The notes below the pieces were generated by a model that had not been told where the DNA came from, made no database searches, and worked only from the letters and a program-made list of their open reading frames with translations. The translations under genes were made by a program, and so were the position numbers. DNA of 64,000 nucleotides, taken from NCBI GenBank assembly GCA_963965975.1, contig OZ014412.1, positions 2,172,501 through 2,236,500 of the forward strand, written 5' to 3'. This document shows, one piece after another, positions 35,527 to 47,877 of the stretch. Each line of letters opens with the position of its first letter. Position 1 is the first letter of the stretch. The DNA is from Xestospongia bergquistia (Eukaryota > Porifera > Demospongiae > Haplosclerida > Petrosiidae).

Positions 35527-37500
35527 TTTTCATTCTTATTATCAGATAGACAATAAAAATCATACCTATATATATTACATCCATATTAAGAAAATTATCA
35601 TATAATAATATAAGTTATGTTATAGCTGTGATCACAATAGCTCCTTCATCAGTTTCTGTTTTAACATATATATTTGCTCAAATTTCCTGATGGGGTGCTG
35701 GAGATGGATGTCATGGACAGTACAAGGTAATTTACTTACTGAACCCAATAATAAGATATATAACTTACCAGCTTCATTTATAAAGTAGATATGTACTATA
35801 CTAATATATATATATATATATATATATATTGTATGTACTATATATCATAGATACTCTATTATCAATGACTATTATTTGTTATTTGACTTATAATCTTTTG
35901 ATTTAAGATGTATGTATCTAACTTCAATTAGATTAGTTTTTACTATAGATTAATTTTTTCTTGAATACATGTGACTAATAAAAAATAAAAATGACTAAAA
36001 AATAAAAATGACTAAGTTATTAATTATCATAAAAGGCATTTATACAATAATAGTTATATAATGAAAATAATAATTTATTGTCATTGCCATCTAATGACAC
36101 AGGAAATAAATGAATAATGATTGATAAGTATATAATAATGTTGTATTAGTACTAGTACATATTATTATTACTATTATATTAATGAACATATACTAGTACT
36201 ATATTAGAATTACATCCAACTATAGTTGATGGTAAACTTGTAATGATCATGTCTTATAGCTGTAATATATTCTAGGTAGTATAAGTACTCCGTTAACAGT
36301 TAACAGTGGTAGTAATGAAAGTTAATGTATTTACTTGAGACATTGTGGTCAATGATTTTATACTGAATAGTATAGAGTAATAATTTCTATTGTCAGATCA
36401 AAGCAGTTATTATAACACTGACATTATTAATGGAAAAGAAGATTTAATATAGAGAGAATATCAATAAATAATGTTTTGAACTATATTTTGAAATAAAATT
36501 ATGTAACAAAAAGTTTACTGAAGTCAATATTATTGCGATGATGATGCTGCTACATTTTCATAGTCAGCACTACATGTCCTGGTAGGTTGTACTATTGTAT
36601 ATGATGGATTAGTCTCTAACTCTACTCTTCTACTTCTCATCTCAACTACATGTACTATATATATGTATAATGATGTAATACATAATGAAATTACACAATA
36701 TAGTTTACCTTCCTCATATGCAGGATTATCAGTAATAGCTTTCTGATCAACTATATATAGAATTACATGAAATATTACTTTATAACAACTCCCCTTCTTA
36801 CCTCCAACTTCATATTGCTGTCTCTTCTTCTTTCTCCAATATACAGTAATACTAGTAGCTATCACTATTATAACGATAACAATTATTACTACAATACTGA
36901 CTGTACTACTAGTAATAGTAATGAGGATGAACAAAGACTGATTGGTAGCTATAGTTAACACAGATCTGATAAAATATTAATATTTATTAGGATATATTTA
37001 CTTGATAAAATAGCATGTTCTACTGATGTCACCATCAAGGTTATACAAGCTGTACTAGTGACATCACTGATTAACACAGAGACTGTGGCATCATTAAATG
37101 TTATACCTAGTAATATTCAACTGTACATATTAGTCTGTACATAATACTTACTGATAGTACTAACAGTTTCAGTAGTAGATGGCCATAATAATAAGATATA
37201 CTCCAGTATATGAGGGTACACAACAGATGGATTAGTTATAATAGTACCATCTATTATATCATGAGCTGTCACAGTATAGTTACCACTAACTGGTAGAGTT
37301 ATATACTGGTATACTGTACTCTCCTCTATACTGGATTTAGTTATATTAATAGACTTCACAGTTCCTTTAGAAGACTCTCTAAATATCACATGACATCCAT
37401 CAGCAGTAGATCTCTCAGCAAACCTACACTCTACAAGAACTGATCCATTATTAGAGTAGTACTGTAGAGTGAGTCCTTGAACATGGTAGGTTGCTATAGG
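35527..37500. repeat. Segmental duplication, copy 1
   Basis: The DNA from 35527 matches that from 39871 closely, including non-coding parts and an internal Ig-exon remnant, at an offset of about 4.33 kb. It includes the 3' half of the class A gene ending at 36530. The two class A genes at 36530 and 40856 are therefore products of a recent tandem duplication. Confidence 0.85.
35632..35760 (+). pseudogene. Ig-exon fragment
   Basis: A plus-strand remnant of the Ig exon: ITIAPSSVSV, then GDGCHGQYK-like out-of-frame sequence where intact copies read the core Trp. It ends abruptly. The same fragment, with one substitution, recurs at 39972-40100 in the duplicated block. Confidence 0.6.
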
Positions 37501-38264
37501 AAGTATTGTTCAAAGTAAAATGATATATTTATTAACTCACTAAATATTATATTATCTTGGTCTTTAGTGTTGTTAAAAGTATCTGTGATATATACAGTGA
37601 AAGTATAGTTATTAAATGGATCCAGACCAGTAATATTATAACAGATAATGACATCATCATTATTAGTAGTGTTTCCAATATATTGAAGATGATATTTTGT
37701 CACAATATTGTTATATTCAGTTGTAGCAAATAACAAACTATTACACAGTCTAGGTGTACCATTGACCTTGAAATAATAAATGTTTTTATCTAAATTTGTT
37801 ATTAATAAGATACTGTACCTTTAATTTGAACTGTGCAGTGAAACTTTTTTCAGTATCAGTATATAATGAAGTATAATTATGTATTTCAATTGTATAATCT
37901 GTAATAGAATATCAATCACTATATTTGATAATATGTTGTGTCAACTTACTTCCAGAGTATTCTCTTGTTGAACTAACATCAATCGATGTGTATAGTTGGG
38001 TAAAAGCTGTTACAATAACAGTGTAAATATCACAGATTGTGAAGTCATTAGAAAATCCATCATTGTAAAAGGTATCAGTTGTATTAGTATTTACTATTAC
38101 AAAACCATTTTTATTCTTAACAATAATAACATGATATGTTGTAATAATTCCTTGTGGAATATCAATAGAATAAAATGATGGAGGAGACCAGGTTATGAAA
38201 ATATTATAATCTTGCATTAAAATTTTTAATTCTTCAACAGGTGATATACCTAATAAAATTTATG

Positions 38265-38307
<43 letters not shown>

Positions 38308-38850
38308 GTATTGACACAAATGTTCACTATGACAATATAGGACATTGCTTATGTTAAAGTTCATATACCTTTAACAGTCAAAGTACCACCTTTTTCTTGA
38401 ATATTTAATGGATCAAAACTTATCACATTACACTGAACAGCTTTTCCATCATTAATAGGTAGTGCTCTTATAGTTAGTACTGATGACCACACATCAACTG
38501 ATATATTGTTAGTAGTTACTGATATCTCTCTGTTTTGATTACTGGGATCAATAAGTAAATTACCTCCAACAGTCCATGACAGAATATCACCTATACCCTC
38601 ACAGGTAAAGTTAGTCAGTGTGTATAGTGGAGCAGACACTGATAAAGGAGCTACTGTGATATCTATGTTATACACATACAATATAGAACTGAATTATATT
38701 ATTATTCACTTTATCTTTTTTTAAACAAACCAAGCATTTTATACAATGTGACAAACATCAAATATATTATCATTTAAACTTACTAGCTCCATTGACTGCT
38801 AAAATCCTCAAAATTAAGATAACACTTGACTTCAAGACTACTTCATCCAT
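36530..38850 (-). CDS. Ig/FN3 receptor, class A tail (copy 8)
   Basis: Ten exons, 38784-38850, 38369-38662, 37950-38249, 37819-37898, 37541-37766, 37152-37493, 37002-37106, 36802-36948, 36709-36750, 36530-36654, give 575 aa with no break. Signal peptide MDEVVLKSSVILILRILAVN, Ig domain (23-120), FN3, FN3-like, membrane-proximal domain, stalk, TM (ILITITSSTVSIVVIIVIVI region) and KKKRQQ. The tail of about 50 residues carries NPAYEEV, NPSYTIV and ADYENV. YTIV and YENV are separated by nine residues, close to but outside the ITAM spacing of 6-8. Intron 2 contains a long (TA)n tract (38268-38303). It is sister to the gene at 40856. Confidence 0.87.
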
Positions 38851-39870
38851 TATTTGTTGTAATAACACGAGTTTTAATTACAACTTTCCATCTTCCTTAC
38901 TAGGAATGCACATCAATAGCAGTGTTGACAATACTAACATAGTTTCAACTTACATAATTCAGGTTAGCACTATCTTATATTTAATAGATTGCTTGTTGAA
39001 AACCTTTCAAATATAGAAGTGCCAGTCTATTCTCTTGAACATGTGAGTTCATGACACCTCTACTTATGTTGATACAACTTGACAGTACAAACTGATATAA
39101 TATTATAATATATATATAATATAGCTATTGTATTAATAACTAACTTTGAAAGTAATAAATGTGATATGGGATAGCTAGCATAGTTCTGATTAAAACCAAA
39201 CAAACTCTGTAAGGTGGCGGCCATAGTAATGACAATAACATAATTTCTACATACAACATAACTAATTTGTAGATATATTTGACACAAAATATAGAAAACC
39301 TTTTTACAAACATATATTTGATGTAGAGATTGTCCTAATATAACTAAGAAAGAGAATCTAATCAAGATAATATCAATGGGCTGATGCTATTTATATTATT
39401 ATCCTTTTACTTTGCATTGTACTATTACAAATATAGGGATATTTAGCAAATTTATACTATAAACAAACATTGCTTAAACTTGTAACTCAATGATTCATTA
39501 CTTCAAAATTATTATACATGTAGAAAGAAACACTACATAGTAATATCATCTTTGAGTGAGGTATTAATTATTTTTGCTCTAGGCTATCCCCATACTATAT
39601 AGACAGTGCTACCACATGCTTCATTATTATTGTAAATATAATAAAGTATTTTATTTTTTTGCATTTGCTATTATGTACAGATGATGCTATTGTCATTACT
39701 GTCTATTGTTTTGGATGGATACACATCAACATTCTCCTTATATGCTGGAAGTAGACATCATTCAGATATGGAATCCTAAAATCTTTCGAGAAGTGTTCCT
39801 TTCAGATAACTCCAGTAAGGTATAACAGCTAAATAATAGATTATTAAATCTACAAGAATGTCAAGCTTGT
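38851..39870. promoter_or_regulatory. Upstream region of copy 8, no gene seen
   Basis: This resembles the upstream of the class C gene (23666-24060), including the tctcttgaacatgtg region, so it is shared promoter DNA. No coding exon is recognised in 39400-39870. Confidence 0.4.
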
Positions 39871-41830
39871 TTTCATTCTTATTATCAGATAGACAATAAA
39901 AATCATACCTATATATATTACATCCATATTAAGAAAATTATCATATAATAATATATAAGTTGTGTTATAGCTGTGATCACAATAGCTCCTTCATCAGTTT
40001 CTGTTTTAACATATATATTTGCTCAAATTTCCTGATGGGGTGCTGGAGATGGATGTCATGGGCAGTACAAGGTAATTTACTTACTGAACCCAATAATAAG
40101 ATATATAACTTACCAGCTTCATTTATAAAGTAGATATGTACTATACTAATATATATATATATATATTGTATGTACTATATATCATAGATACTATATTATC
40201 AATGACTATTATTTGTTATTTGACTTATAATCTTTTGATTTAAGATGTATGTATCTAACTTCAATTAGATTAGTTTTTACTATAGATTAATTTTTTCTTG
40301 AATACATGTGACTAATAAAAAATAAAAATGACTAAGTTATTAATTATCATAAGAGGCATTTATACAATAATAGTTATATAATGAAAATAATAATTTATTG
40401 TCATTGCCATCTAATGACACAGGAAATAAATGAATAATGATTGATAAGTATATAATAATGTTGTATTAGTACTAGTACATATTATTATTACTATTATATT
40501 AATGAACATATACTAGTACTAGTACTATATTAGAATTACATCCAACTATAGTTGATGGTAAACTTGTAATGATCATGTCTTATAGCTGTAATATATTCTA
40601 GGTAGTATAAGTACTCCGTTAACAGTTAACAGTGGTAGTAATGAAAGTTAATGTATTTACCTGAGACATTGTGGTCAATGATTTTATACTGAATAGTATA
40701 GAGTAATAATTTCTATTGTCAGATCAAAGCAGTTATTATAACACTGACATTATTGATGGAAAAGAAGATTTAATATAGAGAGAATATCAATAAATAATTT
40801 TTTGAACTATATTTTGGAATAAAATTATGTAACAAAAAGTTTACTGAAGTCAATATTATTGCGATGATGATGCTGCTACATTTTCATAGTCAGCACTACA
40901 TGTCCTGGTAGGTTGTACTATTGTATATGATGGATTAGTCTCTAACTCTACTCTTCTACTTCTCATCTCAACTACATGTACTATATGTATGTATAATGAT
41001 GATAATACATAATGAAGTTGCACAATATAGTTTACCTTCCTCATATGCAGGATTATCAGTAATAGCTTTCTGATCAACTAAATAGCATTACATGAAACAT
41101 TACTTTATAACAACTCCCTTTCTTACCTCCAATTTCATATTGCTGTCTCTTCTTCTTTCTCCAATATACAGTAATACTAGTAGCTATCACTATTATAGTA
41201 ATAACAATTATTACTACAATACTGACTGTACTACTAGTAATAGTAATGAGGATGAACACAGACTGATTGGTAGCTATACTTAACACAGATCTGATAAAAT
41301 ATTAATATTTATTAGGATATATTTACTTGATAAAATAGTATGTTCTACTGATGTCACCATCAAGGTTATACGAGCTGTACTAGTGACATCACTGATCAAC
41401 ACAGAGACTGTGGCATCATTAAATGTTATACCTAGTAATATTCAACTGTACATATTAGTCTGTACATAATACTTACTGATAGTACTAACAGTCTTAGTGG
41501 TAGATGGCCATAATAATAAGATATACTCCAGTACTTGAGGGTACACAACAGATGGATTAGTTATAATAGTACCATCTATTATATCATGAGCTGTCACAGT
41601 ACAGTTACCACTAACTTGTAGAGTTATATACTGGTATATTGTACTCTCCTCTATACTAGATTTAGTTACATTAATAGACTTCACAGTTCCTTTAGAAGAC
41701 TCTCTAAATATCACATGACATCCATCAGCAGTAGATCTCTCAGCAAACCTACACTCTACAAGAACTGATCCATTATCAGAGTAGTAATGTAGAGTGAGTT
41801 CTTGGACATGGTAGGTTGCTATATAGGAAG
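39871..41830. repeat. Segmental duplication, copy 2
   Basis: Counterpart of 35527-37500. Small indels distinguish the two, for example shorter TA runs near 40155 and an extra tagtac unit near 40515. Confidence 0.85.
39972..40100 (+). pseudogene. Ig-exon fragment (duplicate)
   Basis: Second copy of the remnant at 35632, carried by the segmental duplication. Confidence 0.6.
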
Positions 41831-43075
41831 TATTGTTCAAAATAAAATGATATATTTATTAACTCACTAAATATTATATTATCTCGGTCTTTAGTGTTGT
41901 TAAAAGTGTCTGTGATATATACAGTGAAAGTGTAGTTATTAAATGGATCCAGACCAGTAATATTATAACAGATAATGACATCATTATTATTAGTAGTGTT
42001 TCCAATATATTGAAGATGATAAGTTGTTACAATATTGTTATATTCAGTTGTACCAAATAACAGACTATTACACAGTCTAGGTGTACCATTGACCTTGTAT
42101 TAAAAACATTTATATCTAGTTTACTATAAATATAATATTATACCTTTAATTTAAATTGTACAGTGAAATTGTTTTTCAGGTCATCAAAATTTACAGTATA
42201 GTTTTTTATTTCAACTGTATAATCTGTAATAGAATATCAATCATCTTATTTAATAATGCTTTATCAACTTACTTCCAGAGTATTCTCTTGTTGAGCTAAC
42301 ACCAATTGATGTGTATTGTTCAGTAAAAGCTGTTACAATAACAGTATAAATATCACAGATTGTGAAGTTATTAGAAAATCCATTATTATAGAATGTATCA
42401 GTTGTATTAATATTTACTATTACAGAACCATCTTTACTCTTAACAATAACATGATATGTTGTAATACTCCCTTGTGGAATATCATCAGAATAAAATGATG
42501 GAGAAGACCAGGTCACGGAAAGACTATTCGCTATCAAAATTACTAGAGTTTCAACAGATGAAATACCTAAAGAAGTATATATTAAATAATAATAATATAA
42601 ATTTGCTTTTTAATAGTACTAGTGTAATCAAAGAAACAATTAAAATGACAACACTGTTCATACCTTTAATAGTCAATGTAGCTCCTTTTTGCTTTAAACC
42701 ATAGGGATTGAAACTAATCAAATTACACTCAATACTTATCCCATCATTAATAGGTAGTGCTCTTATAGTTAGTACTGATGACCACACATCAACTGATATA
42801 TTGTTAGTAGTTACTGATATCTCTCTGTCTTGATTACTGGGATCAGTGAGTAAATTACTACCTACAGTCCATGAGAATATATCTCCAGTGCCCATACATG
42901 TAAAATTAGCAAGTGTATAAAGTGGAACAGACACTGATGAGGGAGCTACTGTGATATCTATAATAAATAGGTATAAACTCATGAAATTTGGTTATTTATA
43001 CTTACTAGTTCCATTAACAGACAAAATAATTAGAAGGAAGATAAATGAAATTTGCTTAAAGATAACTTCATCCAT
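40856..43075 (-). CDS. Ig/FN3 receptor, class A tail (copy 9)
   Basis: Ten exons, 43006-43075, 42664-42957, 42273-42566, 42144-42223, 41868-42093, 41477-41818, 41327-41431, 41127-41273, 41036-41077, 40856-40980, give 574 aa in one frame. Signal peptide MDEVIFKQISFIFLLIILSV, then the family ectodomain, TM and a tail identical in motif content to copy 8 (NPAYEEV, NPSYTIV, ADYENV, ending ASSSQ). The 3' half is almost the same as copy 8, while exons 1-4 and intron lengths differ more. That suggests duplication followed by exchange, or selection acting on the ectodomain. It stands head to head, 0.49 kb, with the decayed + copy at 43564. Confidence 0.87.
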
Positions 43076-43462
43076 GTCTACTTGGCAACGAGCAGGCTAT
43101 CACTCATGAATACTATTATAATAAAGCCACAGGAAGTATATGGTGCAATTTGATTTAATTACAGTAGATATTGACTTAATAACTTTATTATTTAGGAATG
43201 CAGACACAAGGGCAAAGTCTAAATTGACTTATAGATACTTGGGTATATTTATATATAGCTGTTACTGTAAACAGATTTTTTTTTACTTGTAAAAGGTATG
43301 CAGCGATAGAGTAACTTTATATAGAGAAAATAGAAGGTACTGATATATATGCAAAATGCTAAAAGAACTAAACAAATTAACAACATTGCTAATTCTATGT
43401 TCATCTAAAAGTAGGTCTTCATTTTTATCATTTGTTGATTGAAGCAAAGGGTGTATCTCTTG

Positions 43463-43475
43463 GTTGCATAGCAAT
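43463..43475 (+). promoter_or_regulatory. Palindromic promoter site (GTTGCATAGCAAT)
   Basis: 101 bp upstream of the ATG at 43564, within the 0.49-kb divergent region 43076-43563. Confidence 0.4.
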
Positions 43476-43563
43476 TTCATATGACACTAAATATCATTAT
43501 AATGTTGTAAATATAATTATTACTTTCCATTTTGAGAATAGATTTTTGCAAGAACTGCAAACT

Positions 43564-43983
43564 ATGGCAACAAATGAAAAGACAATCTTTCTGATTGCTG
43601 TGGGCCTTTTATTAATTTTTAGAGAAACTGATGGTAAATGGTAAATTAATGCTTCTGCATAGGTTTTCTTCTTTCTTTAATACAGCTAGCATCACAATAA
43701 CACCTTTATCAGTCTCTGTTATAATTTACACAGTGACTAACTTTACCTGTAAGGGTGTAGGAGATGTGTTGGAGTGGTCAGTACAGGGTAATTAGTCACT
43801 GATCCCAGTAATCAAGACAGAGAGATATCAGTAATTACTAACAATATATCAGTTGATGTGTTGTCATCAGTACTAACTATAAGAGCACTACCTATTAATG
43901 AAGAGATTTATGTTGGATGTATTGTGATTAGTTTAAATCTATAATATTTCCAGAAGAAAGGTGCTACTTTAACAGTGAAAGGT
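43564..43983 (+). pseudogene. Truncated + receptor: signal and Ig exons only (copy 10)
   Basis: The signal-peptide exon 43564-43636 (MATNEKTIFLIAVGLLLIF) has a good gtaaat donor, and the Ig exon 43686-43981 follows a tacag acceptor. A 1-nt loss in the Ig exon near 43790 creates TAG directly after the core GN, and the conserved VWSS reads VLSS. No FN3 or later exon follows. Instead the minus-strand relic at 44254 begins. Non-functional unless it encodes a secreted stub. Confidence 0.75.
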
Positions 43984-44253
43984 TAGTTTTTATTATTAAA
44001 CTTAAATAATTATGATTGCATTATTCTGAATATGCGAATTTTAAATCAGATTTTATTTATTAGTGAAATCTATAGATACTTGGACTGTATTTTCAAAATA
44101 TAGCTACTTTCCCTTGATAATAACAGTAACAACAAATCACAAACTCTATGATTATGTGATATTCCTGTATAATACTACGAAAACTACAATTTGTGACTTA
44201 CTGGTAACCACCATAATTATATAAATAATTACATATCAAAGGCAAATCTCACA

Positions 44254-45010
44254 TCATAAACTTGCATTATCAAGAAATGTTGATTTCGTCATTGACTCTT
44301 CAAATTCAGTATCACAAGGTGTAGTGGGAAATGTACTGTTTAATGATATTAACAGATCATGTTCACAACTATCACTTATTTCAGATGTCACAGAAGGTTT
44401 CAGTGTTGTAGTAGCAATGCTACCACTACTACTATTAAGAGAGAACTGTGGCAAAGTGAGTAGAACTTGAGGTAGTGACATAGATTGTGAGGGTGGAGAT
44501 CGTACTTGTGGAGATATATTTAGCTGTTGATGTTGTCTTCTTATGTCAAGTAACTAAATAGTGATATTTTTATCATTGTTTATCATCTTTTGTTAACATT
44601 AATAATATCATAAGACAAACATCCATTCACTAGCTATACAACATATTAACATCAGTTAATTAGTGACAGTTAACACTATTATAATGTAATGAATATAATG
44701 TGTTTACTGTTTACATAACAATCTATATGAGAAAATCATAACATATATAAGAATACATACTTCATTATGACTTATATGGTAAGGATCAATAGTAGATGTA
44801 GTTAACTGAACTGGATCTTCATAACTAATATAAAGTGTAACAGAGTAATAGTAATAATTTATACAAGTACCATACTTGTTATGATAGTGTACTCCTGCTC
44901 TCACTATTAGTAGAATTATAAAGTGAATGTATTATTTTGTAATTCCATATACCTTCACTTAGTGTTATTGATTGTTTCCTCCTCCTCCTCTGAACAATAA
45001 CACAAATATA
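44254..45010 (-). pseudogene. Class C tail relic
   Basis: On the minus strand: the end of a TM exon (QRRRRKQSITLSEG, about 44953-44999), a small exon (about 44870-44905), an exon with EDPVQLTTS then DPYHISHNE (about 44763-44830), and a large exon (44254-44555) ending CEHDLLISLNSTFPTTPCDT then FEESMTKS. All match the tail exons of the class C gene (20945-21794) in order and spacing. The ectodomain is absent and homology ends at 45010, where the duplicated 3' flank of copy 12 starts. Confidence 0.75.
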
Positions 45011-45531
45011 ATTAAATAATGAAAATAATATTGTCATTACCATCTAATGACAGAAGGAGTAAATGAATAATGATAATAACAATTGATGGAACAATTGATA
45101 TAAGTACATAATAATGTTGTATTAGTATATGTTCACTAATATAATATATTACTATTACTATTATATTAATGAACATATACTAGTACTAGTACTATACTAG
45201 AATTATATCCAAATATAGTTGATATTAAACTTGTAATGATCATGTCTTATAGCTGTAATATTTCTATTTAGTATAAGTACTCCACTAAAAAGTTGACAGT
45301 TGTAGTAATGAAAGTGGAACTATTTACTTGAGTGATTCTGGTCAATGACTTTATACTGAATAAAGTTGTAGTTTCTATTGTTGCATCAAAAGCAGTTATC
45401 ATAACACTGACATTATTAATAGAAAGGAACGTTTAATATAAAAAGAATAACAATAAATAATGTTTTAATCTATATACTTTGAATAATAGAATTATATAAC
45501 AGAACTTTAGTGAAGTCAATATTAATGTGAT

Positions 45532-47391
45532 GTTGATGATGTACTGACTACATTTTCATAGTCATCAGTACATGTCCTACTAGGTTGTACTGTTATATAT
45601 GATAGATTACTCTCTAACTCCACTCTTCTACTTCTCATCTCAACTACATGTACTATATGTATGTATAATGATGATAATACATAATGAAATTACACAATAT
45701 AGTTTACCTTCCTCATATGCAGGATTATCAGTAATAGCTTTATGATCAACTATATAGAATTACATGAAATATTACTTTATAACAACTCCCCTTCTTACCT
45801 CCAACTTCATATTGCTGTCTCTTCTTCTTCCTCCAATATACAGTAATAGTAGTAGTTATCACTATTATAACAATAACAATTATTATTACAATACTGAATG
45901 TACTACTAGTAATAGTAATTAAGATGAACACAGACTGATTGGTAGCTATACTTAACACAGATCTGATAAAATATTTATTAATGATATATAGGAGGTTTTA
46001 CTGAGTGTACTGATGTCATAATCAAAGTTGTACCAGCTGTACTAGTGACATCACTGATCAACACAGAGACTGTGGGGTCTCATCATTTAATATTGTACCT
46101 AGTAATATATTATATAGAACAATACACAATAGTCAGTATATATTATTTACTGGTAGTAATAACAGTCTCAGTAGGAGATGGTAATAGTAATATATATTCC
46201 AGTACTTGAGGGTACACAACAGATGGGTTAGTTATAATAGAACCATCAATTATATCAAGAGCTGTCACAGTATAGCTACCACTAACTGGTGGAGTTATAT
46301 ACTGGTATACTGTACTCTCATCTATACTGGATTTACTCATATTGATAGACTTTACAATTCCTTTAGAAAACTCTCTAAATTTCACATGACATCCATCAGC
46401 AGTAGATCTCTCAGCAAACCTACACTCTACAACAACTGATCCATTATCAGAGTAATACTGTAGAGTGAGTCCTTGAACATGATAGGTTGCTATAAGAAAT
46501 ATTGTTCATAGTAAAATAATAAATTTGTTAACTTACTAAATATGATATAATCTTGGTCTATTGTGCTATTAAAAGTGTCTGTGATATATATTGTAGAAGA
46601 GTAGTTACTTAGTGAATCCAGACCAGTAATATTATAGCAGATAATGACATCATCATTATTAGTAGTGTTTCCAATATATTGAAGATGATAAGTTGTCACA
46701 ATATTGTTACATTTAGTTGTACCAAATAACAGACTATTACACAGTCTAGGTGTACCATTGACCTTGTAATAATAACAGTTTGTTCCAAATTACTGTATAT
46801 AAGATACTGTACCTTCAACGTTAACTGTGTAGTGACATTGGTGTCAGTGTCAATAAATATTACAGTATAATTTTGTATTTCAACTGTATAATCTTTGATG
46901 GAGCATAATTAGTTTGTTTGATAATATATTATGTCAACTTACTTCCAGAGTATTCTATTGTTGAGCTAACACCAATTGAAGTATATTGCTCAATAAATGC
47001 AGTTACAATAACAGTATAAATATTGCAGACTGTGAAGTTATTGGAATATCCATTATTATAGAATGTATAAGTTGTATTAGTATTTACTAACATGGATCCA
47101 TCTTTATTCTGAACAATAACATGATATGTTGTAATACTCCATTGTGGAATATCATCAGAGTAAAATGATGGAGGAGACCAAGTTATGGAAAGATTACTCA
47201 CTATCAACATACGAGAGCCTCAACAGATGAAATACCTTAAGAAGTGTATATTTAAGAAGTGTATATTTAATACTGCAATATCATAGAAATAAACCCATGG
47301 AAATTAATCATTTAAACTTACTAGTTCCATTTACAGACATAACAAAGAGAAGGAAGATAAGTAAAATTTCCTTTAAGATAACTTCATCCAT
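45532..47391 (-). pseudogene. Class A receptor lacking the Ig exon (copy 12)
   Basis: The tail (SADYENV equivalent DDYENV, ending TSSTSH), TM, stalk, membrane-proximal, FN3-like and FN3 exons and the signal-peptide exon (47322-47391) are present. The Ig exon is absent between 47235 and 47322. Because signal-peptide and FN3 exons are both phase 1, skipping it would preserve the frame. However, a 1-nt loss near 47212 in the FN3 exon makes an early stop, the stalk exon has two extra C (near 46078), and the stalk donor is deleted. The stalk insertion is shared with the copy at 58702. Confidence 0.8.
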
Positions 47392-47777
47392 ATTTACTTT
47401 GACAGTGAACAGGCTATCACTCATGAATACTATTATAATAGAACCACAGGAAGTGTGTAATACATTTTGATTTAATTACAGTAAATAATGACTTGACAAA
47501 TTTATCATTTAGGAATACAGAAACAAGGACAAAGTATAAATTGAAATATCACTTATTGATACTAGGATATATTTATAGCTGTCAGTGTAAACAGATTTTT
47601 TTCTACTTATAAAAGATATGCAGCCATAGATTAACTTTATACAAAGAAAGAAGGTACTGTTATATATTATGGAACATGCTTAAAGAACTAAACAAATTAA
47701 ATTATTCATAACTCCATGTTCATATAAAGGTATGTTTTCATTATTGTTGACTGAAGCAATGGGCGGATTTATTTTTG

Positions 47778-47790
47778 GTTGCATAGCAAT
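47778..47790 (+). promoter_or_regulatory. Palindromic promoter site (GTTGCATAGCAAT)
   Basis: 100 bp upstream of the ATG at 47878, in the 0.49-kb region between divergent starts. Confidence 0.4.
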
Positions 47791-47877
47791 TTCTTGTGAC
47801 AATGACTATCATTATAATGTTGTAAATATAATTATGACTTTCCATTTTGAGAATAGATTTTTGCAAGAACGACATCT

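Noticed and set aside
36530..36750. Classical ITAM in class A tails
   Set aside because: Spacing is nine residues instead of 6-8 and +3 is Val, so only ITAM-like can be claimed.
38268..38303. Long TA tract as a functional element
   Set aside because: Simple microsatellite inside an intron. Others occur near 6430, 35800, 40150 and 63310.
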